DNA of 64,000 nucleotides from the NCBI RefSeq assembly GCF_010977555.1, contig NZ_CP048815.1, positions 806,001 through 870,000 on the forward strand. The letters are read 5' to 3'. A program made the translations under genes and the position numbers. This document shows positions 20,102 through 28,332 of this stretch, one piece after another. This DNA comes from Caulobacter rhizosphaerae. GTDB lineage: Bacteria; Pseudomonadota; Alphaproteobacteria; Caulobacterales; Caulobacteraceae. Position 1 is the first letter of the stretch; every line of letters begins with the position of its first letter. Below the pieces are notes generated by a model that was not told where the DNA came from, ran no database searches, and saw nothing but the letters and a program-made list of their open reading frames with translations.

Positions 20102-20959
20102 CTAGTCGTTCAAGGTCTCGCCGGTCAGCACCTGCTCGTCGACCTCGATGCGGGCGATGGCGGCGTGCGGACCCCGACCGGCGAACACCCGCAGCTCGTA
20201 GGTCTTGTCGGCTGGCCAGACCTTCAGGGTCCAGCAGCGCAGGGTCTGCGCGCCGCGATGGTCGTCGGAACAGGGCCAGACTGAGCGCAGGTCCGCCAGG
20301 CTCAGGCGTCGCAGGATCGCCGGACAGGATTCGGGCGTCGCCGTCGCCACCCGGCAGTCGATGTCGTAGGCTGGATCCGGCCCGGCCGCGCCCTCGGCGG
20401 CCCGGGTCAGCCACCAGGCGCCGCTCAGGGCCGCCTCGGCCGTCGGGGCCGAGAAGAAGGTCACGTCCTGGTCGGCCAGCTGGCCGCACGCCGCCTGGGC
20501 GTCGGGCGGCGGCGGACCGTCGTAGTAATCGTCCTCGCGGGCCGGCGGCGCCTCCAGGTGATAGCGGGTCGAAGCCTTCAGGCTGGCGGCGCGCATGGGC
20601 GTGTCGGCGCCTTGGTCGGGTGCTTGCGCGCCGTCGGCGGGCTCGAACGTCACGACGACGCCGTCGCGGGCGCAGACCCCCGGCGCCCAGGTGGCGCGGG
20701 GCGTGCTCTGGAAGGCCAGGTCGCGCAGCGGCCTGGTCGGGGTGCGGCCGCCGGGCGTGGGGCGGGGGTCGGATGGAACCAGCAGGTCGGCGACCAGATC
20801 CATGACCCGGTGGGTCAGTTCGACGGGCGGCAAAGAGCGCGCCTGCGTCTTGCTCAGGGTCCCGCTCGATGTCTCGGCCTGCGCCGCCGCGACGACCGGC
20901 GCAGCCAACGCCGACAACGCCGCGAGCGCCATAGGGGCCGCCGATCCTCGCCTTGCCAT
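20102..20959 (-). CDS. Secreted protein of unknown function
   Basis: 285 residues with a signal peptide (MARRGSAAPMALAALSALAAPVVAAAQA). The mature part contains several cysteines (DIDCRVATATPESC, VWPCSDD, LRCWTLKVW) and an acidic central segment (PPAREDDYYDGPPPPDAQ). The C-terminal portion looks like beta sheet (TYELRVFAGRGPHAAIARIEVDEQ). I do not recognise a family. It is probably a periplasmic protein with disulfides. It lies 66 bp from the EamA start on the same strand, so it may follow it or share control. Confidence 0.75.
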   Translation of the reverse strand: MARRGSAAPMALAALSALAAPVVAAAQAETSSGTLSKTQARSLPPVELTHRVMDLVADLLVPSDPRPTPGGRTPTRPLRDLAFQSTPRATWAPGVCARDGVVVTFEPADGAQAPDQGADTPMRAASLKASTRYHLEAPPAREDDYYDGPPPPDAQAACGQLADQDVTFFSAPTAEAALSGAWWLTRAAEGAAGPDPAYDIDCRVATATPESCPAILRRLSLADLRSVWPCSDDHRGAQTLRCWTLKVWPADKTYELRVFAGRGPHAAIARIEVDEQVLTGETLND

Positions 20960-21103
20960 AGCCTGTCCTCCAAGGGCTGCTCCTAAGGTGATCTCACCAA
21001 TGTGACCGTCAAGCGGCGGCGCTCGCGATGGAGTTCAAACAATCGTTTGACGTTTGGTGGCTGGCCGGCTTTAGCTTCCCGCCGAACCAACGGAGCCGCG
21101 ACG

Positions 21104-22168
21104 ATGTCCAGCTGGGATTTCCTGGTCGCCAAGACCGATCTTCGCCAGGCCAGGATCGCGCCCGTCGATGCACCGCCCCTGGCCGACGGCGAGGCACGGC
21201 TGGCGATCGAGCGCTTTGCCCTGACCGCCAACAATGTCACCTATGCGGTGTTCGGCGAGGAGATGCGCTACTGGGACTTCTTTCCTGGACCGGAGGGTTG
21301 GGGGCGGATCCCGGTGTGGGGCCATGCGCGGGTCGAGGCCTCGACCCATCCGGACCTGACCGTCGGCCAACGGTTCTACGGCTACTATCCGATGTCGACG
21401 CATCTAACGGTGACGCCGCGCAAGACCCGCACCGGTTTCGCCGATGTCGCGCCGCACCGGGCCAACCTGCCGCCGGTCTACAACCAGTACCAGGCGGTGG
21501 GCGCGGCCAGCCCGGCCGAGGACTACCAGGCCCTGCTGCGGCCGCTGTTCATCACCGGTTTCCTGATCGAGGATTTCCTGGATGAAAACGACCTGTTCGG
21601 CGCGCGGTCCGTGCTGCTGACCAGCGCGTCCAGCAAGACGGCGATCAGCCTGGCCTTTCAGCTCAAGCAACGCGGCCAGGCGCGGGTGGTCGGCCTGACC
21701 TCAGCCCGGAACGCGGCTTTCGTCGAGGGGCTGGGCTGCTACGACCAGGTGGTGACCTACGACGCGGTGGTCGACGCGCCGATCGAGGAACCAGCGGTTC
21801 TGGTCGACTTCGCGGGGGACGCGCCGTTGCGGCGGGTCGTGCACGAGCGGTTCGGCGACGCCCTGGCCTATTCCTGCGTGGTCGGCGGCACCCATTGGGA
21901 AGCCGGACCCAGCGACGGCCGGCTGCCTGGGCCCAGGCCGGTGTTCTTCTTCGCCCCCGACCGCATCCGCAAGCGCGCCGCCGACTGGGGGCCGGGCGGA
22001 CTGGACCAGCGCCACGACGCCGCCTGGACTCCCTTCGCCGCCGACGCGCCGCGCTGGCTGCGGGTGATCGAGGGCGTGGGACCCGAGGCGATGGCGCAGG
22101 CCTATGCGGCCGTGGTCGCCGGCGAGGCCGGGCCGGACCAGGGGCATGTGCTGGCGCCCCAGGGCTAG
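21104..22168 (+). CDS. DUF2855 family protein (MDR-reductase-like)
   Basis: 354 residues from the ATG at 21104 (MSSWDFLVAKTDLRQARIAP); the frame is open to 21002 but the upstream part lacks family character. It matches the DUF2855 pattern: an N-terminal GroES-like half (LADGEARLAIERFALTANNVTYAVFGE) and a nucleotide-binding-like half (ARSVLLTSASSKTAISLAFQLK, RVVGLTSARNAAFVEGLGCYD). The family resembles medium-chain reductases but no reaction has been assigned as far as I know. It converges with the DUF885 gene, 5 bp between stops. Confidence 0.85.
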   Translation: MSSWDFLVAKTDLRQARIAPVDAPPLADGEARLAIERFALTANNVTYAVFGEEMRYWDFFPGPEGWGRIPVWGHARVEASTHPDLTVGQRFYGYYPMSTHLTVTPRKTRTGFADVAPHRANLPPVYNQYQAVGAASPAEDYQALLRPLFITGFLIEDFLDENDLFGARSVLLTSASSKTAISLAFQLKQRGQARVVGLTSARNAAFVEGLGCYDQVVTYDAVVDAPIEEPAVLVDFAGDAPLRRVVHERFGDALAYSCVVGGTHWEAGPSDGRLPGPRPVFFFAPDRIRKRAADWGPGGLDQRHDAAWTPFAADAPRWLRVIEGVGPEAMAQAYAAVVAGEAGPDQGHVLAPQG

Positions 22169-22173
22169 CCGGC

Positions 22174-23469
22174 CTACTTCGCCAGGTCCGCCGGCGTGGT
22201 CGCTTGCGAGATCACCGCCTCCATCCGCTTCCAGCGCGCGTCCTGCGACGGGCCGGCCCGCTCGACGTGGGCCCGGACCATCTCCTGGCCGAGATTGTAG
22301 TTGATCACATAGCTCCGGTACGCCTCGATGAAGCTCAGCGACTTCTCGGCCTTGGCGCGCGAGGTCAGGGCGTACTTGGCCAGGGCGGCGACGGCGGCGT
22401 CCTTGTCCATCTTTCCCGACAGGTAGAGGTCGGCGATGGTGTTCTGGACGCTGGCCAGGTCGGCGGTGGCGGTGGTCAGGGCGTCGTAGGTCGCGGCCGT
22501 GGCCGGATCCAGCCCCGCCAGCGGGTAGAGCGTGCTGCGCTCGAAGGCCAGCTTTTCGGTCCCGGGGAAGGCCAGGCGGATGCCGTAGTTGGCCGAGCCT
22601 TCGGCGATCAGCGACTGCGGCGAGAACAGCGGATAGACGCTGAACTCGACCCAGCCCTTGGCCTTGGTCAACTTCTCTTCCAGCAGGGCGTTCAGCACAT
22701 GGTGGCCCGGATAGCCCTCGTGGCAGCCCAGGTCGACGGCGCGGCTGATCGGGGTGGGCAGGTCGGTATTGACCTCGATCAGGCTGTGGGCGCCGCCCTT
22801 GTACCAGTTGTAGCCGCTCCAGGGCTTCTTGGTGACGAAGGCGAGATCGAAGCGCTCGCCCTTGGGCAGGGCGATGTGGGCTTGCGTCCGCGCCTTGCAC
22901 TCGGCGATCGCTGCCTTCATCACCGGCTCCAGGCGGTCGGTCGGGATGGTGTAGCGCGCCTGGAAGGCGGAGACGCGGGTCGCCAGGTCGCCCTCGCCGG
23001 GGACTAGCTTGTCGATCCTGGCCAGGATCGGGTCGTAGGCGGTCAGCGGCTTGATCGGCGGGCGCACCCCGAACAGGCCCTCGGCCTCGTCCTGGAAGCT
23101 GAACTTGACGCCCGCCAGCATGGCCAGGCGGGTCTGGGCGGCCTTGACCTGGCCGGCCAGGAAGGCCTTGCGACGCACTTCGTCGGGGCTGAGGGCCTTG
23201 CCGTCGACGGTCTTCAGGGCGGCGGCCAGGCGGTCGGCCTCGGCGCGCAGGGCGGGGACCTCGCGCGGCTTGGCCTTGGCCGCGGTCGCCCACTCGGCGG
23301 GGCCGTAATAGGCGTCGACATAGCCGGGCTCGCGTTCGCCGGCCTCCAGCGTCAGCCGCACGAAGTCCTTGGCGATGACGTCCAGCTTGGCGCCTTCAGG
23401 CGGAGCGGCCAGGGCGGGCGAAGCCAGCAGGGCCAGGGCGGCGGTCGCGGCGGCGAGGCGGAGGATCAT
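22174..23469 (-). CDS. Secreted DUF885-family metallopeptidase
   Basis: 431 residues with a signal peptide (MILRLAAATAALALLASPALA). The key motif HEGYPGHH is at about residues 250-257, giving the HExxxH zinc-binding pattern of DUF885 proteins, and the family's NYGIRLAFPGTEKLAFERSTLYPLAG follows. The fold is related to gluzincin carboxypeptidases. Substrates are probably peptides, acting in the periplasm or envelope. The start at 23469 begins the signal peptide; the frame continues upstream without supporting features. Confidence 0.88.
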   Translation of the reverse strand: MILRLAAATAALALLASPALAAPPEGAKLDVIAKDFVRLTLEAGEREPGYVDAYYGPAEWATAAKAKPREVPALRAEADRLAAALKTVDGKALSPDEVRRKAFLAGQVKAAQTRLAMLAGVKFSFQDEAEGLFGVRPPIKPLTAYDPILARIDKLVPGEGDLATRVSAFQARYTIPTDRLEPVMKAAIAECKARTQAHIALPKGERFDLAFVTKKPWSGYNWYKGGAHSLIEVNTDLPTPISRAVDLGCHEGYPGHHVLNALLEEKLTKAKGWVEFSVYPLFSPQSLIAEGSANYGIRLAFPGTEKLAFERSTLYPLAGLDPATAATYDALTTATADLASVQNTIADLYLSGKMDKDAAVAALAKYALTSRAKAEKSLSFIEAYRSYVINYNLGQEMVRAHVERAGPSQDARWKRMEAVISQATTPADLAK

Positions 23470-23537
23470 GGAAGGCGCGTCCAGGTCGAAACGGGCGTGC
23501 ACGCTGCCCTGCGCCGCTGATCGCCGCAAGGGCGCGG

Positions 23538-24635
23538 CTAGCCCCGCGCCGTCACCGCCAGGCCCGGGAAGTCGCTGAACAGGCCGTCGACGCCGGCCGC
23601 GTACAGCGCCTTGAACACCGCGGCGACCTCGCCCGGCTGGGCCAGGTAGTCGGCCGCCGTCGCGTCGCCCCGGCGCAGGGACGCCGGCAGGAAGTAGTTC
23701 TCGGCCCGCACGGTCCAGGGGTGGACGACCAGGCCGGCGGCGTGGGCGTCCTTCACCAGCGTGGTGGCCGGCAACAGGCTGGCCGCGTCCTGCGGCACGA
23801 CCTGGGTCTTCTCCGGCCCCAGGCCGTCGGCGTAGAGCGCCACGTCCTTCAGGCCGGACGGGCCGCACAGTTGGGCGTAGGTCACGTTCGGCAGGTCGGC
23901 CGGGCCGCCCTCGCTGTCGGTCAGCTGCACCAGCCGCGCCCGGGTCTTGCCGCGGATCCTCTTCAGCGGCGTGACCTCGAAGCACTGGACGAAGACCGGG
24001 GCGGTGGCGGAGTCCAGGTCGTTCTTCTTCAGCAGGGCGACCAGGCGGTCCTCGAGCGGCAGGCCGATCCCGGCGAAGTAGCTGGGGTGCTTCATCTCCG
24101 GATAGACGCCGATCGTCCGGCCAGTGCGGCGGCTGCCGGCCTTGGCGATGGCCACCACCTCGTCGAAGGTCAGCAGCGGGACCTGGCCGTCGTATGTCGT
24201 GTTGCCGGGACGCAGCTTGGGCAGCCGTTCGCGGGCCCGCAGGGTCTTGATCTCGGCCAGGGTGAAGTCCTCGGTGAACCAGCCGGTCACCGGCTGGCCG
24301 TCGATGGTCTTGGTCGCCTTGCGGTCGGCGAATTCGGGCCGCGAGGCGACGTCGGTGGTGCCGCCGATCTCGTTCTCGTGCCGGGCGACCAGGTGGCCGT
24401 CCTTGGTCGGCACCAGGTCGGGCTCGATGAAGTCGCAGCCCTGGTCGATGGCCAGGTCGTAGGCCAGCCCCGTGTGCTCGGGCCGCAGGCCCGAGGCGCC
24501 GCGGTGGGCGATGACGATCGGCCGCTTCGGGGCGGCGGCGAAGCTCAGGCCGGAGGTCAGGGTCCCCGCCAGGGCGGCGGTGGCCATGGTGTGAGTGGCG
24601 AGGGCGCGTCGGGTCAGCAGGGTCATGGCGGCCAT
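23538..24635 (-). CDS. Periplasmic glycerophosphodiester phosphodiesterase (GlpQ type)
   Basis: 365 residues. The N-terminus has a twin-arginine-like signal (TRRALATHTMATAALAG). The GDPD fold is marked by IAHRGASGLRPEHT (catalytic His about 44), CDFIEPDLVPTKDGHLVARHE (metal ligands Glu and Asp, then second His), and the C-terminal VHPWTVRAENYF and AAGVDGLFSDFPGLAV. It cleaves glycerophosphodiesters to glycerol-3-phosphate and an alcohol. An internal ATG 9 bp downstream (24626) is an alternative start; neither has a clear Shine-Dalgarno. I avoid the glpQ symbol because several paralogues are usual. Confidence 0.9.
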   Translation of the reverse strand: MAAMTLLTRRALATHTMATAALAGTLTSGLSFAAAPKRPIVIAHRGASGLRPEHTGLAYDLAIDQGCDFIEPDLVPTKDGHLVARHENEIGGTTDVASRPEFADRKATKTIDGQPVTGWFTEDFTLAEIKTLRARERLPKLRPGNTTYDGQVPLLTFDEVVAIAKAGSRRTGRTIGVYPEMKHPSYFAGIGLPLEDRLVALLKKNDLDSATAPVFVQCFEVTPLKRIRGKTRARLVQLTDSEGGPADLPNVTYAQLCGPSGLKDVALYADGLGPEKTQVVPQDAASLLPATTLVKDAHAAGLVVHPWTVRAENYFLPASLRRGDATAADYLAQPGEVAAVFKALYAAGVDGLFSDFPGLAVTARG

Positions 24636-24692
24636 CTAGCGCGCCGATGTGACGGTTTGACCAGCCTCGGCGCCCCCCCGTCCCGCGCTTTC

Positions 24693-25004
24693 CTAGTCCT
24701 TGCCGGACCGGCTGAGGATGGCCAGCAGGCCCTGCGATTTCTGGGGCAGGTCGGTGGCCAGGCGCGAGGCCATTTCGCGCACGCCGACCGCATAGGCCTC
24801 GCCGCCCTCGGCGATCTCGCCCGCCCGCCGCGCCAGGTCCTCGAGATCGCGAGCCAGAGCCTCGATCTGCTCGCGGGCCAGCAGCCGCGCCTCGCGTTGC
24901 AGGCGCCGGATGCGCTGGGTGGTGGTCTCGGGCCCGCGGCCGAGATCATAGACCTCGACGGGGCCGGTCTGTTCGGGGACCAGGGTCAAAAGCGGACCGT
25001 TCAT
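24693..25004 (-). CDS. Small conserved-looking coiled-coil protein, unknown
   Basis: 103 residues beginning MNGPLLTLVPEQTGPVEVYD, then a long helical segment rich in Arg/Glu/Ala (RIRRLQREARLLAREQIEALARDLEDLARRA, about 31-62) and a second helix. No signal peptide or membrane segment. GGAGGCGACGACGCC precedes the ATG, which is a good ribosome-binding site. No family recognised. Predicted as a soluble cytoplasmic helical protein. Confidence 0.7.
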   Translation of the reverse strand: MNGPLLTLVPEQTGPVEVYDLGRGPETTTQRIRRLQREARLLAREQIEALARDLEDLARRAGEIAEGGEAYAVGVREMASRLATDLPQKSQGLLAILSRSGKD

Positions 25005-25165
25005 GGCGTCGTCGCCTCCTCGGGCGGCGTCCGGACGCGGCGCCGGCCCTCGCCAATAGAAGGTTGGCGCGTCGCCGACCGTTCCCCCGCGGCGCGCCGT
25101 TTGGCGCGATCGTCGGCCGCCGTGGCCGCCATGCCACAGCTTCGCGCGGAGGTGGTCGCCGGCGC

Positions 25166-25753
25166 CTAGGAAGCGGGCGCCTCGCCGGCCTTTTCGCCGC
25201 CCTCCCGACCGCCCTGTCCCGCGATCGGGGCGCCCGGCTCGCAGGGGCCCTGATAGGTGCTGACCGCCTTCATGCGCAGGGTCTGCTTGCGCCCGAAGGC
25301 CGAGACCACCAGCTCCAGGTCGGTGGTGGCGGTGGTGACGAAGTCGCCGCTGACCCGGCCGGTCAGGGCGTAGTCGATGTGGTCCTTCTGGCAGGCGTGG
25401 TCCAGGCGGAAGCCGTCGGCCGTGCGCGTCACCGTGGGGCTGCCGCAGGGCGAGACCTTGCGGGCCGCCTCGGCCCCGGGGTCGAAGCCCTGGCCCACGC
25501 ACTGGGTGGAGTCCTCGGGACCGGCCGGGGTCTGGGTGACCGTCTTCCACAGGCCCGGCTTGAGGGTGGTGGGGCCGCCGGCCGCCGGGGCGGCGTCCTG
25601 CTGGGCGATCGGCGTCTGGCTGTCGCCGGCCGCCGGGTCGTGGGCCCGGTCGTCGGTGCGGGAGCAGGCGGCCAGACCCAGGGGAGCGACCAGCAGGGGG
25701 GCGACCAGCAGGATCGGAACCAGGCGGCGGGAGCTCGGGACCAGGTGACGCAT
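25166..25753 (-). CDS. DUF3617-family lipoprotein
   Basis: 195 residues with a lipoprotein signal (LLVAPLLVAPLGLAAC, lipobox LAAC at about residue 30) and a disordered Ala/Asp linker. The DUF3617 core then begins at LKPGLWKTVTQTPAG and continues with TQCVGQ, DFVTTATTDLEL and VSTYQGPC. The family is common in Caulobacter and sphingomonads and has no established function. A second member is at 55401 in this window. Confidence 0.82.
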   Translation of the reverse strand: MRHLVPSSRRLVPILLVAPLLVAPLGLAACSRTDDRAHDPAAGDSQTPIAQQDAAPAAGGPTTLKPGLWKTVTQTPAGPEDSTQCVGQGFDPGAEAARKVSPCGSPTVTRTADGFRLDHACQKDHIDYALTGRVSGDFVTTATTDLELVVSAFGRKQTLRMKAVSTYQGPCEPGAPIAGQGGREGGEKAGEAPAS

Positions 25754-25859
25754 CCGGCGACCCTAGCGCGTTCCGCGGCCGCCCGAAAAGGCCCCACCCT
25801 TCTGGCGCGTCCCCACGGACCCCGACTCGCGCCATGCTCGCGCCCAAGCGGAGTTGCCC

Positions 25860-26453
25860 ATGGCCGAAACCCTCGAACAGCTGATCGATCGCCTGCGCGC
25901 CGTGGAGGCGCAGATCGAGGCCGCCTTCGCCGCCCGCGACGCCGAGCGGGCCGCCGCCGCCGGCCTGGTGATCGAGGCCGGCAAGCCCTGCTTCAAGGCC
26001 GACGCCCTGCGTCGCCAGAGGGCCCACCGCAAGGGCCTGCACCTGGCCCGCACCCCGTGGCCGACCCTGCTGACCATGCCGCTGATCTACGGCATGGCCC
26101 TGCCGCTGATGATGCTGGACCTCAGCGTCAGCCTCTACCAGCTGGGCTGCTTCACCGCCTGGCGCATCCAGCGGGTGCGCAGGCGAGACTATGTGGTCAT
26201 CGACCGCCACCGGCTGGGCTATCTGAACCTGGTGCAGAAGCTGAACTGCGCGTTCTGCGGCTACGGCAACGGCGTCATCGCCTACGCCCGCGAGATCACC
26301 GCCCGCACCGAGCAGTACTGGTGCCCGATCAAGCACGCCCTGAAGGTCAAGGGCAGCCACGACCGCTACCGCGACTTCCAGGCCTATGGCGACGCCGAGG
26401 GCTATGTGGCGAGCTCGGGGTCGTATCGCGAGCGGCTGAAGCGAGGCGCTTAG
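25860..26453 (+). CDS. Protein with paired cysteine motifs, unknown
   Basis: 197 residues. It has an N-terminal helix (ETLEQLIDRLRAVEAQIEAAF), a hydrophobic central part (LLTMPLIYGMALPLMMLDLSVSLYQLGCFTAW), then a strongly patterned region with NCAFCGYGNGVIAYAREI and RTEQYWCPIKHAL. The CxxC plus CPxxH set could bind a metal or Fe-S cluster; that is inference. The ATG at 25860 was chosen over 25854 for the better spacing to GCGGAG. I do not recall a named family. Its 3' end overlaps a weakly supported minus-strand frame. Confidence 0.75.
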   Translation: MAETLEQLIDRLRAVEAQIEAAFAARDAERAAAAGLVIEAGKPCFKADALRRQRAHRKGLHLARTPWPTLLTMPLIYGMALPLMMLDLSVSLYQLGCFTAWRIQRVRRRDYVVIDRHRLGYLNLVQKLNCAFCGYGNGVIAYAREITARTEQYWCPIKHALKVKGSHDRYRDFQAYGDAEGYVASSGSYRERLKRGA

Positions 26454-26724
26454 GGTCGCCCCGGTTCTTCTGGCCCCGACCCCGCCAGTAGAAGGCCCAG
26501 ATGTCCGGCTCGGGCGGCTCGACGCCGTCCAGCGCCATCTGGCGCACCCAGCTGGGCAGCCAGAGAGCCGCCAGATGGGCGTCACGGGGATGGTCGCGGT
26601 GGACCTGGGCCATCTTGGCGATCGCCGCCCGGATGAAGCCGACCTTGAACCGCGCGCGGATATAGGCGCGCCTCGCGCGCTGGAGCCGGGCCGGGCGGGT
26701 GCGTTTGGAGCGGGGCTGGACCAT
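26347..26724 (-). CDS. Possible small basic protein, unknown
   Basis: 125 residues from the ATG at 26724 with AAGGAAA 8 bp upstream. The first 85 residues look protein-like (RRAYIRARFKVGFIRAAIAKMAQ and tryptophan-rich LWLPSWVRQMALDG and IWAFYWRGRG). The tail is Arg/Pro/Ser-rich and overlaps 107 bp of the opposite-strand Cys-motif gene, so either the stop has been lost by a frameshift or the last third is spurious. No family recognised. Confidence 0.4.
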   Translation of the reverse strand: MVQPRSKRTRPARLQRARRAYIRARFKVGFIRAAIAKMAQVHRDHPRDAHLAALWLPSWVRQMALDGVEPPEPDIWAFYWRGRGQKNRGDPKRLASAARDTTPSSPHSPRRRHRPGSRGSGRGCP

Positions 26725-26747
26725 GGGGTTTCCTTTCGACAGGCGGC

Positions 26748-26862
26748 GAGCCCCCTCCGGCCCTCCGGGCCACCTCCCCCAGAGGGGGAGGATCTGATCG
26801 GCCGCCGCATCGCGTAGCTGCTCCCCCTCTGGGGGAGCTGTCGCGAAGCGACTGAGGGGGTC
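26748..26862. repeat. Inverted repeat with CCCCCTC / GAGGGGG ends
   Basis: The ends are AGCCCCCTC (left) and GAGGGGGTC (right). Inside are two nested complementary blocks, CTCCCCCAGAGGGGGAG around 26774-26790 and CTCCCCCTCTGGGGGAG around 26821-26837, plus TCGCGAAGCGACTGAG. It is of the intergenic palindromic type common in Caulobacterales genomes. Confidence 0.7.
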
Positions 26863-27372
26863 TTCGCCGGCACGATCTCTCATCCTCACGCGATCTCTCG
26901 CTGAGCTATCGGAAAGGGACGCGGAGCGCCGGACATCGTCCGGAGGTCTTTGATAAATACCGTTTCGACGAAGCCGATCGCTCCGCGCGCTCGTTATCCG
27001 CCAGCGTCCGGTGGGCAGCCCTGTTGAGGCTTAGCCGGACCCGGTCTCGATCCCTTTCGGGAGAAACCGGACGCCGGGGGCGCGGGCCTATGGGCATACT
27101 CGCGCTTTATCCCCGTTCGACGCCGACGGCGGGCGGGCTCCCCAACGATGGAAGGCCCCGGACACGCTGAAGTAACCCCCTCCAGCCCAGTCCCGCTCGA
27201 TCGCCCCCCGCCGCCGCATCGGTCGCTGGCCATGCGCCCTTTCCCTGCAACGAGGTGAGAGCAGGATACGGGCGGTTTGGAGGGGTGGGGATCAAAACGG
27301 GTCGAGAAAGTTCAGGGCGTTGAAATCGCTGGGGTTCGTCCCCGACGCCCCAAGGATAAGCGCCCCCCGCCG

Positions 27373-27451
27373 GGGGACACGCCCTTGCGGCGTGTCCCCA
27401 ACCGCCTGGCTCCGTGCGAAACGTGGGGACACGCCGCAAGGGCGTGTCCCC
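27373..27451. repeat. Inverted pair of 27-bp palindromes (GGGGACACGCCCTTGCGG type)
   Basis: Copies at 27373-27399 and 27425-27451, the second being the exact reverse complement of the first, with a 25-bp spacer. Same architecture and spacer length as the pair at 19066-19144. It lies 10 bp beyond the 3' end of the GNAT gene. Confidence 0.9.
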
Positions 27452-27460
27452 GGCCGCCCC

Positions 27461-27880
27461 CTAAACCTTCACCCGGAAATGGAACGCGTCCACGGCCAGG
27501 CCCTCGCGGAAATAGAACCGGTGGGCGGCCTCGCGGACCACGTTGGAGATCAGCTCCAGGTGGCCGCAGCCCTCGCGCCGGGCCTCGACCTTCAGCCAGT
27601 CCAGCAGCGCCTTGCCGTGGCCCTTCGACCGGACCCGTTCGTCGGCGACCAGGTCGTCGACGCTGAGGAACCGGCCGCAATACAGCATGTCCAGCACCCG
27701 ATACCCGGCCACGGCCCGCGCCACGCCCTCCTGCGCCACATAGGCCAGCCGGAACCCGTCGCTGGCCATCAGCTGGCGGATGCGGGCGACATAGGTCTCG
27801 CGGGCGAGGTGGGGCCGGAGCTGGGCCATCACCTCGAAGGTGGCCAGGATCTCGGCGTCGGTGTGGGCGAGGGTGATCAT
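27461..27880 (-). CDS. GNAT-family N-acetyltransferase
   Basis: 139 residues with the GNAT core: motif A LVADERVRSKGHGKALLDWLKVEARREGC (acetyl-CoA loop R-x-x-G-x-G/A pattern RSKGHGKA) and the C-terminal HRFYFREGLAVDAFHFRV typical of the family. The ATG at 27880 follows a GATCCCCCC stretch with no clear ribosome site. Substrate unknown. It is flanked on both sides by palindromic repeats. Confidence 0.88.
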   Translation of the reverse strand: MITLAHTDAEILATFEVMAQLRPHLARETYVARIRQLMASDGFRLAYVAQEGVARAVAGYRVLDMLYCGRFLSVDDLVADERVRSKGHGKALLDWLKVEARREGCGHLELISNVVREAAHRFYFREGLAVDAFHFRVKV

Positions 27881-27917
27881 GGGGGGATCTAAGCCCATTC
27901 CATCGCCCCCTCTCAAC

Positions 27918-28045
27918 CGTCATCCCGGGCCTCGTGCCCGGGACCCCTCGTTCAGCCGACGGTGCATCGCCTTGGCGCGCCGGCGCGCCACCCCTCCGCA
28001 CCTGCGGCGGACAAAGGGGTCCCGGGCACAAGGCCCGGGATGACG
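27918..28045. repeat. 128-bp inverted repeat with CGTCATCCCGGGCC ends
   Basis: Long imperfect palindrome. The left arm CGTCATCCCGGGCC...GGGACCCCT pairs with the right arm AGGGGTCCCGGG...GGCCCGGGATGACG. A second copy in inverted internal orientation is at 38689-38817. Both lie just outside gene ends. It is of the dispersed intergenic repeat type seen across alphaproteobacteria. Confidence 0.85.
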
Positions 28046-28093
28046 GGGGTTGGGGGTAGTGGGCGCTTCCCCTTCCTCGCGAAGGGGAGCCAG

Positions 28094-28230
28094 CCTTTCA
28101 TCTCACGGCGAGACGGTCGCCGGTCTGGACAGGCTGCTCAAGGACGGCGCGCCGCGTCGCGGCTGGCCGCAGGCCAGTCCTTGACTGACCTGTCCAGACC
28201 GGCACGCTGCCGCCTACGAGAGATGAAAGG
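28094..28230. repeat. 137-bp MITE-like inverted repeat
   Basis: Outer arms CCTTTCATCTC (28094-28104) and GAGATGAAAGG (28220-28230) are exact complements. Inner arms of 27 bp (28119-28145 and 28177-28203) match except for four central bases and contain GCCGGTCTGGACAGG and TCAAGGAC. The core holds a further GC-rich hairpin. It encodes no protein. It sits at the left edge of the AT-rich island, and I see no other copy in this window. Confidence 0.75.
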
Positions 28231-28332
28231 GAGGTAGCGAGGCTACTACTGAAGAAGCGTCTAAGCTTCTATTTCTCGCCATACTGCATTCGCATCATGT
28301 TGAATCGCCCAGCGATAAGCCATGTGAACTTC

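Larger units (their letters stand above)
26725..27460. other. Gene-poor intergenic stretch with repeats and hairpins
   Basis: 736 bp with no convincing gene. It contains a 115-bp inverted repeat (26748-26862), a perfect hairpin CCGGAC-ATC-GTCCGG (26929-26943), a 9-bp stem GCGTCCGGT/ACCGGACGC enclosing 53 nt (27004-27074), and a paired REP-like element (27373-27451). It could encode a structured RNA, but nothing matches an RNA family I can name. Confidence 0.5.

Noticed and set aside
24693..26873. A 726-residue minus-strand frame that spans several genes
   Set aside because: It overlaps unrelated, supported genes on both strands. Only its last 103 residues (24693-25004) look like a real protein.
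26700..28240. CRISPR array
   Set aside because: The repeats here are palindromic and in inverted pairs, not evenly spaced direct repeats with unique spacers.
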